Below, one piece after another: positions 36,634-46,800 of a stretch of DNA of 64,000 nt. Within the stretch, counting starts at the first letter, position 1; every line of letters starts with the position of its first letter. Below the pieces are notes generated by a model, which saw only the letters and a list, made by a program, of their open reading frames with translations, had not been told where the DNA came from and did not search any database. Both the position numbers and the translations under genes were made by a program. Source of the stretch: Desulfovibrio intestinalis (GTDB taxonomy: Bacteria; Desulfobacterota; Desulfovibrionia; Desulfovibrionales; Desulfovibrionaceae). Location: contig NZ_JACHGO010000006.1 in NCBI RefSeq assembly GCF_014202345.1, forward strand, positions 62,001-126,000. Direction: 5' to 3'.

Positions 36634-37443
36634 TCAGTTGGCCGTATGGTCGTTATCGGCAATGGCTTTGCCTGTTTTTTTGCCTGATTTGGCCTTCTTT
36701 GTGGCCTTTTGCCCGCCGCTGGCCTTGGAACCGTCTTTTCCCCGGGCCTTGCCACCGGGCTTCTTGCCCGGCTTTTGCGGCTGCTTGAAAATATACATGC
36801 GTGTGGCCCGGCGCACAGCGCTCCAGGGCAGAAGCACGGAAGGATGGTTTTCTTCCTCAACTTCGCCATCGGGGCTGATGGTCACGGGCGCAAGCACAAA
36901 GCCTTCTTCTTCCACCGCAGTGAGGATGCCCCGCCATACGCGGCGGGGGCCGCCGTGGGCGGCGGGATCTGTGGATGCCACCGGCGTAAGCAGCCTTGCT
37001 TCCACCACATCACCCACATAGGGGACCATTTGTTCAAGGCTGAATAACAGACGGCTCAGGCCCGGTGTGGAAACTTCCAGCACATAGGCTTCGGCAATAC
37101 TGTCTTCCACCTCCAGCGCAAGCGCCAGATGACGCGAAATTTCTTCGCACTGTTCGATGGTGGCCGATGTGGGAGCAACGGGAGTGGAAGTGGCGGAAGG
37201 CTCACCCTGAGGGTGATCAGATTCTGCGGAACCGCTGTCAGCTTCAGTAATGGCCGAAAAGATTGCGCCTTCAGGGGCGTCCCCGGATTCTTCGGTCTGG
37301 GGCGCGGTAGGCACATCCACAAAGAGCCGCACAAGGGTGCGCCCGGCGCGGGCTATCTCTACTCCCCAGACAATAAGCCCGAGGGAATGGATAACGGGTT
37401 GGGCCAGACGTATGACGGTTTCTCTCAGGGCTTGATCAGTCAT
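36634..37443 (-). CDS. rimP: Ribosome maturation factor RimP with low-complexity insertion and basic tail
   Basis: Needed for 30S subunit maturation. The RimP core is visible as VIHSLGLIVWGVEIARAGRT, the segment around IEQCEEISRHLALALEVEDS, and AYVLEVSTPGLSRLLF, followed by the SH3-like C-terminal domain. At 269 residues it is about 100 longer than the E. coli protein (150). A Ser/Pro/Glu-rich insertion of about 50 residues separates the strands of the N-terminal domain, and a Lys/Gly-rich tail of about 50 residues ends the protein. SD AAGGAAAG precedes the ATG. First gene of the nusA-infB operon. Confidence 0.9.
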   Translation of the reverse strand: MTDQALRETVIRLAQPVIHSLGLIVWGVEIARAGRTLVRLFVDVPTAPQTEESGDAPEGAIFSAITEADSGSAESDHPQGEPSATSTPVAPTSATIEQCEEISRHLALALEVEDSIAEAYVLEVSTPGLSRLLFSLEQMVPYVGDVVEARLLTPVASTDPAAHGGPRRVWRGILTAVEEEGFVLAPVTISPDGEVEEENHPSVLLPWSAVRRATRMYIFKQPQKPGKKPGGKARGKDGSKASGGQKATKKAKSGKKTGKAIADNDHTAN

Positions 37444-37481
37444 TCTTTCCTTTTGTGCGGGGTATGAACCGTCGCAGGGAC

Positions 37482-37511
37482 AAAAAAAAGGGGGCCTATT
37501 CAGGCCACCCC
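37482..37511 (-). terminator. Strong terminator upstream of rimP (leader terminator or attenuator)
   Basis: On the minus strand GGGGTGGCCT and AGGCCCCC pair around GAAT and run into eight T. It ends 40 bp before the rimP ATG, so it would stop transcripts begun upstream unless overridden. No minus-strand gene lies upstream of it. Confidence 0.85.
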
Positions 37512-37605
37512 GCTGGAACTGTGTTCCGCATCAGGATGTAGTGGTGACAGGTACTGTCATCCACTTTGAATGCATCCAACTAGCTCACCATATGGGGCTT
37601 GTCAA
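37512..37605 (-). ncRNA. Structured rimP leader or small RNA candidate
   Basis: On the minus strand a consensus TTGACA (37600-37605) is followed by a leader with two hairpins before the terminator: GTGG-TGACAG/CTGTCACCAC with one bulge (37541-37564) and GGAAC/GTTCC (37515-37527). The expected -10 region (TAGTTG at 37577-37582) is poor. The layout, promoter-hairpins-terminator-rimP, suggests attenuation or a short stable RNA. Confidence 0.5.
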
Positions 37606-37927
37606 GGCTTTCGGGAAAAAAAGAAAAACTTGTTTTTTGTTTGAAAATAAAGAAAATTGAAAAATAGCCGTAACAACAGAAAGATAGGAAGCTTTCGCAG
37701 ATAAAATGCACGCAAATGCTGATTTGTGCGGCAGTATAGCGAGTTATGCAAAACGGATAATTCTTTTGTGAGCGGATTTATACAGTAACGGGCTAGAAAA
37801 AATCGTACTTCAGTCCAAAAATAGTGGCATAAATTTCTGTATCAGCGTAATTGGTCAATTCTTTTTTTATAAATTTATTTTTTTAGAGTAAGGCTATCGT
37901 GCCTGCGTTTTTTATTCAGGAGGTCTC
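37606..37927. other. A/T-rich divergent promoter region between rimP leader and chemoreceptor
   Basis: About 320 bases, A/T-rich, no gene. It should contain the plus-strand promoter of the PAS chemoreceptor. A TATAAAT at 37869-37875 is a candidate -10 element, about 57 bp before the start; no clear partner -35 box. Confidence 0.4.
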
Positions 37928-39499
37928 ATGTCGCTGCAACAAAAAATCTGGGGTCTGGGCTTGCTGGCCTTGGCTGTATCCTTGGGGATTGTTTGGGTTG
38001 TGGGCCTTTTGAGCGGAGCATCGATGGCTGCCCTTTGGGGCGCTGCTGCGGGCGGTTTTATAGTATTGCTTGTTATGAGCCTGAGCCTGCGGTTGATTTA
38101 CGGCGCCGCCTTTCAATCTCTTGCCCTTTGCCTGCGTGGGGGCTGCGAGCCGCGCGCGGCTGGTCAGGCCTCCTGCTGTTCGCCGCAGGCAGCGCCTGCT
38201 GACCTGAAGGATCTGTATGCCGCCGCTGCGGAGCTTTCAGCCCGGGCCTGTCACTCAAGCGGGGTGCTGCACGGCATACTTGCCGGTATGCCCTTGGCCT
38301 ATTTGCTGGTGGATGTGAACGAGCAGGCAACGCATACCAACCAGGAATGCCTGAACATGCTTGAAATCGACGGCCCGGTGAAAAATTGTATCGGCAAGAC
38401 CCTGGCCGAGCTTTTTTATAATGATCCCGGTCGTGAAACCGCAGTGGGCAAGAGTATTCGGCTTGGCCAGAATTTTCGTAATCTTTCCGTAACCATAACC
38501 GGGCATAAAGGCAGGCGCATTGATGTGCTGGCCAATGTTTTTCCCGTGTACGACGAGCACCGGACCTGCCTTGGCGGTCTGTGTCTTTACGTTGATATGA
38601 CCGCCCTCAAGGAAGCCGAGCAGGTCATTACAGACAAAAATCACCGCATGGAAGCCGTTGCGCAGGAGCTCGACAATACTGTGCAGGAACTTGCCGCCAT
38701 TGCCGGAGAGCTTGTGTCTGGCATAGGCCGCTCAAACAATGACGCGACCCGGGCTTCCCGCCTGTTGGGCGAGGCCGCCATAGCCATGAATCAGATGACG
38801 GCCACCGTGCGTGAGGTGGCCCATAATGCTGCCAACGCTTCAACCGCCTCAAATCAGACGCGGGATAAAGCGCACGAAGGCGCGCTGGTGGTGCGCAATG
38901 CCACGCAAAGCATCGAAGAGGTGCACGAGGTATCAATGGCGCTCAAGAGTGATATGGCGCTGTTGAACAATCATGCCCGGGCCATCACGGAAATCATGAA
39001 TGTCATTTCAGACATAGCCGACCAGACCAACCTGCTGGCCCTCAATGCCGCCATTGAGGCCGCCCGGGCTGGCGATGCCGGACGCGGGTTTGCCGTGGTG
39101 GCAGACGAGGTACGCAAACTGGCTGAAAAAACAATGACTTCCACTAGCGACGTTGGCAATGCCATCAGCGCGATCCAGCAAAGCACCAGCAAGAGCATGG
39201 CCTCTATGGACAGTGCCGTGGATCAGGTGGAGCAGGCCACAACCTATGCTGGAGCGTCCGGTCAGGCGCTCGACGCCATCGTGGGCACGGTGGAGGACAC
39301 CGTGGGGCAGATCAGCGCCATTGCCGCTGCCAGTGAAGAGCAGTCTGTGGCCAGCGAGCAGATCAACCGTTCCATTGATGAGGTTAACGGCGTTATGGCT
39401 GGCACTGCCAAATCAATGGCGGAAGCCCGGCTGGAAACGGACAAGCTGGTGGCCCTCGCCGAGAAGTTGGCGGATTTGACGGAAAGACTGAAGGATTAG
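37928..39499 (+). CDS. Methyl-accepting chemotaxis protein with PAS sensor and cysteine cluster
   Basis: A 523-residue chemoreceptor. Two N-terminal membrane helices (about 8-28 and 36-57) have almost no periplasmic loop, so sensing is probably cytoplasmic. A PAS domain at about 110-230 ([20 protein letters not shown] ending in [15 protein letters not shown]) precedes the coiled coil. The signalling tip is the conserved [19 protein letters not shown]. Between helix 2 and the PAS domain lie five cysteines (CLRGGC, SCC, then AC at about 105). RBS AGGAGG is ideal. It has its own terminator. Energy or redox sensing is an inference from the PAS domain. Confidence 0.93.
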   Translation: MSLQQKIWGLGLLALAVSLGIVWVVGLLSGASMAALWGAAAGGFIVLLVMSLSLRLIYGAAFQSLALCLRGGCEPRAAGQASCCSPQAAPADLKDLYAAAAELSARACHSSGVLHGILAGMPLAYLLVDVNEQATHTNQECLNMLEIDGPVKNCIGKTLAELFYNDPGRETAVGKSIRLGQNFRNLSVTITGHKGRRIDVLANVFPVYDEHRTCLGGLCLYVDMTALKEAEQVITDKNHRMEAVAQELDNTVQELAAIAGELVSGIGRSNNDATRASRLLGEAAIAMNQMTATVREVAHNAANASTASNQTRDKAHEGALVVRNATQSIEEVHEVSMALKSDMALLNNHARAITEIMNVISDIADQTNLLALNAAIEAARAGDAGRGFAVVADEVRKLAEKTMTSTSDVGNAISAIQQSTSKSMASMDSAVDQVEQATTYAGASGQALDAIVGTVEDTVGQISAIAAASEEQSVASEQINRSIDEVNGVMAGTAKSMAEARLETDKLVALAEKLADLTERLKD

Positions 39500-39543
39500 C
39501 CCTTTTGAAGGGTAAATTTTGCAGGAAGCCATAGAAATGTCAT

Positions 39544-39578
39544 GAAGGCCGGGAATTTTCCGGCCTTCATTGTTTTTA
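39544..39578 (+). terminator. Rho-independent terminator of the PAS chemoreceptor
   Basis: GAAGGCCGG (39544-39552) pairs with CCGGCCTTC (39560-39568) and is followed by ATTGTTTTTA, 45 bp past the stop. Confidence 0.9.
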
Positions 39579-40336
39579 TGCTTTGGCGTGATGTTTGGTG
39601 CGGAGGTGGATAGGTTGCCGCGAAAATTGGGGGAGTATCTTTGAGAGAAGTGTGTTGTGCCCTGTGGGCGCAGAGGCTTTTTCGTTTTTGTTGTTTGGGC
39701 CGCCTCGGCGGTGTCGGCACGAGATGAATTTTCTTGTTATTTCAAGGAGAACGAGACTTTTATGTAGGGAGCGTACTCTGATAGTACTCGACTGGAATAA
39801 AAGGCGAAGTTCGACGCAGAAATAATGGGAAAGGCGCTCGTGACGACACTGCCTGCGCGGCAGGCGGCAGAAGGGGCCTGTTAGGGGCTGCCGCCCCTCC
39901 GAGGCCCCCTCTGCACTCCCCCCGGACGACCCCGCTAGGCTTTCGTCTCTCTCCACTCCCACGGGATAGCCTTCAAGGGCCTTCCATATTCCATCATTTT
40001 ACGAGGGCTGCGCGGCTTTTGCTTCGGGAGCTTCCTCGCTTCGCTCGGTGATCTCCCTGCGCGCGGCGCAATGCCACCGTGCGCTTTTGCGGTGAATGGG
40101 GGGAGGGGGCGTCTGGCGCGTGGGGGGGGCGGTTGTAGCAAAAATTGAGGAGGTATCTTTGAGAGAAGGGTGTTGTGCCCTGCGGGCATGAAGGTTTTTC
40201 GGCTTTACTGGTTTGGCAGTCCGTGGAGAAGCACACTCCCATCGTTACTCCTAATGTCTTCAAAGGCAACAGTTGTACCTACATAAGCAATTTGATCGGG
40301 GTGTTACAGTTTCTCAGGCAGAGCGCAGGCCATTGC

Positions 40337-40400
40337 CGGAGGCGGCGTTATAAAGAACCGAAGCCGACACGTCGGCGAGGTTCGTGCGTAGCCGCCTCCG
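40337..40400. repeat. Structured stem module of the dispersed repeat (copy 2)
   Basis: CGGAGGCGGC (40337-40346) pairs perfectly with GCCGCCTCCG (40391-40400). Inside are GAACC/GGTTC and GCCGAC/GTCGGC as in copy 1. The A40340-T40397 pair corresponds to G16536-C16593 in copy 1. Confidence 0.8.
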
Positions 40401-40494
40401 AAAAAATACTTGGTGGTCGGGGTAGAACAGGGGGTGCTTCGGGGGGGATGCAAGGGGGGCCGAGAAGGGGGCGAAGCACCATAACCGGCCCCGC

Positions 40495-40851
40495 CTTGCC
40501 GTGCGCCGCGCAGGCGGCAGGAATAAAGAGAAGGAAAGCCGCCGTACCCGCAGGGTGCAAATGGTTTCATAAAAGCAACGGCATTCTTTTATTGCGCTCG
40601 CAGACATCCCCGTCTTGCCGCGCGCCGCGCAGGCGGCAGAAATAAAGAGAAGAAAAGTCGCCGTACCCGCAGGGTGCAAATGGTTTCATAAAAACAACGG
40701 CATTCTTTTATTGCGCTCGCAGGCATCCCCGCCTTGCCGCGCGCCGCGCAGGCGGCAGGAATAAAGAGAAGAAAAGCAGCCGTACCCGCAGGGTGCAAAT
40801 GGTTTCATAAAAGCGACACCATTCTTCTACTGCGGCCGTAGGGTCGAAAAG
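40495..40851. repeat. Three tandem 119-bp units
   Basis: Units begin at 40495, 40614 and 40733, each starting CTTGCCG and containing a GCGCGCCGCGCAGGCGGCAG-like core (GTGCGCC in the first), then AAAG-rich DNA, then ACCCGCAGGGT. The units differ at only a few bases. Two related units of 118 bp occur in copy 1 at 16692 and 16810. Confidence 0.85.
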
Positions 40852-40872
40852 CCCCGCACCGCCGCAGGCGGC
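40852..40872 (-). terminator. Possible terminator of the adhesin operon
   Basis: CCGCC/GGCGG forms a short stem just past the adhesin stop on the minus strand, followed by TGCGGGGCTTTTCG. Stem and U-run are both weak, so transcription may run on into the repeat element. Confidence 0.35.
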
Positions 40873-40877
40873 AACCC

Positions 40878-43800
40878 TTAATGCCCGTTTTGCGTCAGGT
40901 GTTGCAGCACTGCCATCTGGTCGGCCTCGCTTTCCATCAAGTCCGTACCCGGAGAAGGCGCGCCAGCATCCTGCGTTTGCGGAGTTTCCGCGCCATCTTG
41001 GCCTTGCCCGGGCTGTTCAACGGATGTCATGTCGCCCGTATCCATCAAATTTTCCGGCTCCATCGGGAACAGACTGTCGTTCTGCAGTCCCCCCAGATGC
41101 AAGTTGTCCGCATCGCTTTCTCCCTGCGCCTGCGGAAGAAAAACGTCTTCAATATCCATAGTCAACGGACCGATATGGTCGTTCATGAAACTGTTGGCCA
41201 GTTCCTCATCAAGGATGTCATCAAGCATTTCGAAAGAATGATTGCCGGTATACGCCGCGAATGTGTCGCTCATGTCCAGGTTGTCGTCTATGCCCACAGG
41301 CGGCGTATCCGTATGACCTGCATCTGCGTGATCTGCCCCCGTATGGAGTGATTCCTGGGGGGCGTCTGCGGTCTGTGTGTCTGCACTATGTGTGTCCGCG
41401 TCAGACGTGTCTGTTGCAGATGTGTCTGCCGCTGAATCTGTTGAGGCTGTGTCGCTGTGTGACGGGTCTTGAGCCGCCTCCTGCCCGGATTGCGCCTCGT
41501 GATCTCCGCTGGCCGTGTTTTCCGCCGTGTCTGCATGGCCCGTGCCGGCGTGGACAGAGTCTTCGGGGTTGGTTGCCCCAGGTTGGGCCTCGGAATCTCC
41601 GGCAGGTATGTTGGCGGCGGTATCCGTCGATTCCGTGTCTGCTTGCGGCGATTCCTGAGCAGCGCTCTGGCCAGCTTGCGCAGCCTCATCCCCGGCAGAT
41701 GCGCCTTCTGGCGTGCCCGCATGCGGGGTGTCCTGAGCTGTGGCATTGCCATTTTCGTCTGCGGCGGCATCAGCAGGATTTTGCTCTGCACCGTCAAGAT
41801 CGTCCAGATCGTCAGGAATAAAGGCAAGACGCATGGCACCCATGCCCTGCATCTGAGGGGTTCCTCCCGAGCCATTGATGGTCACGGTTACTGTGGTCTG
41901 GGCCGAGCCGCCGTGGCCGTCGACCACGGTGACGTTAAAAACGTCATTAAGCGTGTCGCCGTCATTGAGGGCAATTACGGCGGCGGAATCCTTGTTCAGT
42001 ACATAGGTGTATGACCCGTTGGTGTTGAGATAAAAGGTGCCATACAAGCCCGCAGTCGTTTGCGGAACCGCCTTGGGCGTGTCCGTACGGTCTGGATCAG
42101 CAATGACAAGCTGCCCGTACATGGCGGAAACGTCGTCTTCCGACACCGTAAGATACGCCTGCTGTACCGTGGGAGCATCGTTGACCCCGGTTATGGTGAA
42201 CGTCACCGGCGTGATGACGGATTTGCCGCTGGCAGTGGCCCGCACCAGAAACACGTCCGAAGCTGTTTCGCCTTCGCCAAGCTTATGGCTTTCGCTTATG
42301 CCGTAGGCCGTGAGGTTATAGCTGTATGAGCCGTTGCTATTGAGCGTGAGTGTTCCGTACTGACCTTCCGCGCTGCTTTGCAGCGTGAATACGGGATTGG
42401 CGTAACCGGGTACCAGAAGGTTGCCCAGCAGGCTTGTAGCCCCGCCGGCCACTGTGGTGAGGCTGATGCTGCCCAGCAGACCGCCCGTAATATTCATGGT
42501 CATTGTATTGGTTGCGGTTGCTCCGTGCTCGTCAGTGACGGTGTAGGTGAAGGTATCTTTTAGCGTAGCCCCCAGGGTCAGAAGCAGGACGGCCAGCAGT
42601 CCTGTGTTGAGCGTGTATGTGTAAGAGCCGTCGGCATTCACGCTGAACCAGCCATAGTTGCCGCTCTCGTTGGTTTTGGTAATGAAGCGCAGGGTATCAC
42701 TGGCGATGTTGTCCAAACTGTTGTCAGGGTCTGTGGGAGTGGGCAGCTTGCCTGTGTACTGGCTGACATTATTGCCCATAGCTGCGGTGGCTGGGCCGAC
42801 GGAAGGCGCGTCGTTGGTACCGTTGATTGTGAAGGAAATCGTGCGCGCGGCTATGCCGCCGTGTCCGTCATTGGCCGCCACGGTAAATGTTTCCACCAGT
42901 TGCTCGCCCTGTCCCAAACCCTGAACGGAAGGCAGACCGTTGTTGAGCGTATAGACGTAGCTTCCGTTGCTGTTGAGCACAAAACTTCCGTACAGGCCCG
43001 TGATGTTCTGCGCCTGAAATACTGGCGTGTCGCCCTGATCTATATCTGTAACCATAATCGTGCCGGAGGACGTCAGGATGCTGTCTTCCTTGAGTGCGGT
43101 TGTAACAATCGGGGCTATGACAGGATTATCGTTGGTGCCGTTGATAGTGATGGTCATTGTGCTGGAAGACGTGGCCCCGTGCTGGTCTCTGACCGTATAG
43201 GTAAATGTTTCGGTAAGATGCTGGCCGACGCCAAGCTGCTGCACTACTGGCAAGGCATTGTTGAGCGTATATGTGTAGCTGCCGTTGGCTTGCAGGGTGA
43301 ATGATCCGTACAGGCCCGCCGCTGCGGCCTGGGGCAGAAAACTGACCGTATCCCCCACGTCTATGTCCGTCGGCGTGGGAAGGGAGCCGCTTATGCTGGC
43401 CTGGTCTTCGTTGATGGCTGCGGTGGCTGCGGTGACCTTAGGGGCGTCATTGGTGCCGCGAATGGTGACGGTGAGGGTATTTGTGGCCGTGCCGCCGTGG
43501 CCGTCTGACACCGTATAGGTGAATGTTTCCGTAAGCTGCGCGCCCACACCCAGTTGCTGCACTGCTGTCAGGGCGTTGTTGAGGGCATAGGTATAGCTGC
43601 CGTTGGCCAGCAGGGTGAAAGAACCGTAAAGGCCTGCTGCGCTGCTCTGGGGCACATATGTCACTATGTCGCCAACGTCGATATCCGTGGGCACGGGCAG
43701 ATTGCCGCTTATGCTGGCCTGATCTTCATTGATGGAAGCCACGGCTGCGGTGACCTGCGGGGCGTCGTTGGTGCCGTGAATGGTGATGGTGATGGTGTTT

Positions 43801-46800
43801 GTGGCCGTGCCGCCGTGGCCGTCTGACACGGTGTAGGTGAACACTTCTGTAAGTTGCGCGCCCACGCCCAGTTGCTGCACCGCTGCCAGGGCATTATTGA
43901 GGGCATAGGTGTAGCTGCCGTTGGCCTGAAGGGTAAATGATCCGTAGAGGCCCGGCGTGCTGCTTTGGGGCAGATATGCGGGAACGTCGCCAAGGTCGAT
44001 GTCCGTGGGAACGGGCAGTGTGCCGCTTATGCTGGTCTGGTCCTCATTGATGGACGCAACGGCCGCGGTGACCTGCGGGGCGTCGTTGGTGCCGCGAATG
44101 GTGATGGTGAGGGTGTTTGTGGCCGTACCGCCGTGGCCGTCTGACACGGTGTAGGTGATTGTTTCCGTAAGCTGCGCGCCCACGCCCAGTTGCTGTACCG
44201 CCGTCAGGGCATTGTTGAGGGCATAGGTATAATTGCCGTTGGCCAGCAGGGTGAACGAACCGTAAAGGCCTGCTGTGCTGGTCTGGGGCACATATGTTAG
44301 GATGTCGCCAACGTCGATGTCCGTGGGGATGGGCAGGGTGCCGCTTATACCCGGCTGATCTTCATTGATGGACGCCACGGCCGCACTGACCTGCGGGGCG
44401 TCGTTGGTGCCGTGAATGGTGATGGTGAGGGTATTTGTGGCCGTGCCGCCGCGCCCGTCTGACACCGTGTAGGTGAATGTTTCCGTAAGTTGCGCGCCCA
44501 CGCCCAGTTGCTGCACAACTGCAAGAGCATTGTTGAGGGCATAGGTATAATTGCCGTTGGCTTGCAGGGTAAAGGAGCCATAGAGGCCCAGTGCGGCAGT
44601 TTGGGGCACATAGGCAGGGGTGTCGCCAAGGTCGATATCCGTGGGAACGGGCAGTGTGCCGCTGACGCTGGCCTGGTCCTCATTGATGGACGCAACGGCC
44701 GCGGTGACCTGCGGGGCGTCGTTGGTGCCGTGAATGGTGATGGTGATGGTGTTTGTTGCCGTGCCGCCGTGGCCGTCTGACACGGTGTAGGTGATTGTCT
44801 CCGTAAGCTGCGCGCCCACGCCCAGTTGCTGTACCGCCGTCAGGGCATTGTTGAGGGCATAGGTATAATTGCCGTTGGCCAGCAGGGTGAACGAACCGTA
44901 AAGGCCTGCTGTGCTGGTCTGGGGCACATATGTCAGGATGTCGCCAAGATCGATGTCAGTGGGGATGGGCAGTGTGCCGCTTATGCCCGGCTGATCTTCA
45001 TTGATGGACGCAACGACCGCGCTGACCTGTGGGGCGTCGTTGGTGCCGTGAATGGTGATGGTGAGGGTATTTGTGGCCGTGCCGCCGTGACCGTCTGACA
45101 CCGTATAGGTGAATGTTTCCGTAAGCTGCGCGCCCACGCCCAGTTGTTGCACCGCCGCCAGAGCATTATTGAGGGCGTAGGTATAGCTTCCGTTGGCTTG
45201 AAGGGTAAAGGAGCCGTAGAGGCCTGCTGCGCTGGTCTGGGGCACATAGGCCGGGGTGTCGCCGACGTCGATGTCCGTAGGAACGGGCAGTGTGCCGCTG
45301 ATGCTGGCCTGGTCTTCATTGATGGACGCCACGGCTGCGGTGACCTGCGGGGCGTCGTTGGTGCCGTTGATGGTGATGGTGATGGTGTTTGTTGCTGTGC
45401 CGCCGTGCCCGTCTGACACCGTGTAGGTGAACGTTTCCGTAAGCTGTGCGCCTGCGCCCAGTTGCTGTACCGCTGTCAGGGCATTGTTGAGGGCATAGGT
45501 ATAATTGCCGTTGGCCAGCAGGGTGAAGGAGCCGTAGAACCCCGCTGCGTTGGTCTGGGGTATATAGGCCGGGGTGTCGCCAACGTCGATATCTGTAGGT
45601 ACGGGCAGTGTGCCGCTGACGCTGGCCTGGTCTTCATTGATGGACGTTACTGCTGCGGTAACCTGCGGGGCGTCGTTGGTGCCGTGAATGGTGATGGTGA
45701 GGGTATTTGTGGCCGTGCCGCCGCGCCCGTCTGACACGGTGTAGGTGAATGTTTCCGTAAGTTGCGCGCCCACGCCCAGCTGCTGTACGGCGGCAAGAGC
45801 ATTATTGAGGGCATAGGTATAATTGCCGTTGGCTTGCAGGGTAAATGAACCGTAGATGCCTGCTGCGCTGGTTTGGGGCACATAGGCCGGGGTGTCGCCA
45901 AGGTCGATGTCCGTGGGAACGGGCAGTGTGCCGCTGACGCTGGCCTGGTCTTCATTGATGGACGCCACGGCCGCGGTGACCTGCGGCGCATCATTGGTGC
46001 CGTTGATGGTGATGGTGATGGTGTTTGTTGCCGTGCCGCCGTGCCCGTCTGACACGGTGTAGGTGAACGTTTCCGTAAGTTGCGCGCCCACGCCCAGCTG
46101 CTGTACAGCTGCAAGAGCATTGTTGAGGGCATAGGTATAATTGCCGTTGGCTTGCAAGGTAAAGGAGCCGTAGAGCCCCGCTGCGTTGGTCTGGGGTGTA
46201 TAGGCCGGGATGTCGCCGACGTCGATATCCGTGGGAACGGGCAGTGTGCCGCTGATGCTGGCCTGGTCTTCATTGATGGACGCCACGGCCGCGCTGACCT
46301 GCGGGGCGTCGTTGGTGCCGTGAATGGTGATGGTGATGGTGTTTGTTGCCGTGCCGCCGCGCCCGTCTGACACGGTGTAGGTGAATGTTTCCGTGAGTTG
46401 CGCGCCCACGCCCAGCTGCTGTACAGCTGCAAGAGCATTGTTGAGGGCATAGGTATAATTGCCGTTGGCTTGCAGGGTAAAGGAGCCATAGAGGCCCAGC
46501 GCGGCAGTTTGGGGCACATAGGCCGGGGTATCGCCAAGGTCGATGTCCGTGGGAACGGGCAGTGTGCCGCTGACGCTGGCATGGTCTTCATTGATGGAAG
46601 CCACGGCTGCGGTGACCTGCGGCGCATCGTTGGTGCCGTGAATGGTGATGGTGATGGTGTTTGAAGACGTTGCCCCATGCTGGTCTGTGGCAGTGTAGGT
46701 AAACGTTTCCGTAAGTTGCGCACCCACGCCCAGTTGTTGCACCGCCGCCAGAGCATTGTTGAGCGTATAGGTATAGTTGCCGTCGGCTTGCAAGGTAAAG

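Larger units (their letters stand above)
39640..40855. repeat. Composite dispersed repeat, copy 2
   Basis: Second full copy of the element at 15.6-16.9 kb, same module order and orientation. Module 1 (from about 39717), module 2 with the identical nested stem GGGGCCT/AGGCCCC at 39873-39908, module 3 with the structured stem at 40337-40400, and module 4 as three tandem units. Module 2 is present once here but twice in copy 1. It fills the space between the chemoreceptor terminator and the 3' end of the giant adhesin gene. No transposase, terminal inverted repeat or target duplication is evident. Confidence 0.85.

Noticed and set aside
37444..37605. tRNA gene before rimP (as metY in E. coli)
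   Set aside because: The leader folds into hairpins but has no cloverleaf, T-loop GGTTCRA or CCA-adjacent acceptor stem.
40314..40679. Minus-strand frames across the 119-bp units starting MHPAGT
   Set aside because: They read the tandem units in shifting frames and have no ribosome-binding site; a product of repetition.
40495..40851. CRISPR array
   Set aside because: Units are 119 bp, contiguous and without unique spacers; no cas genes nearby.
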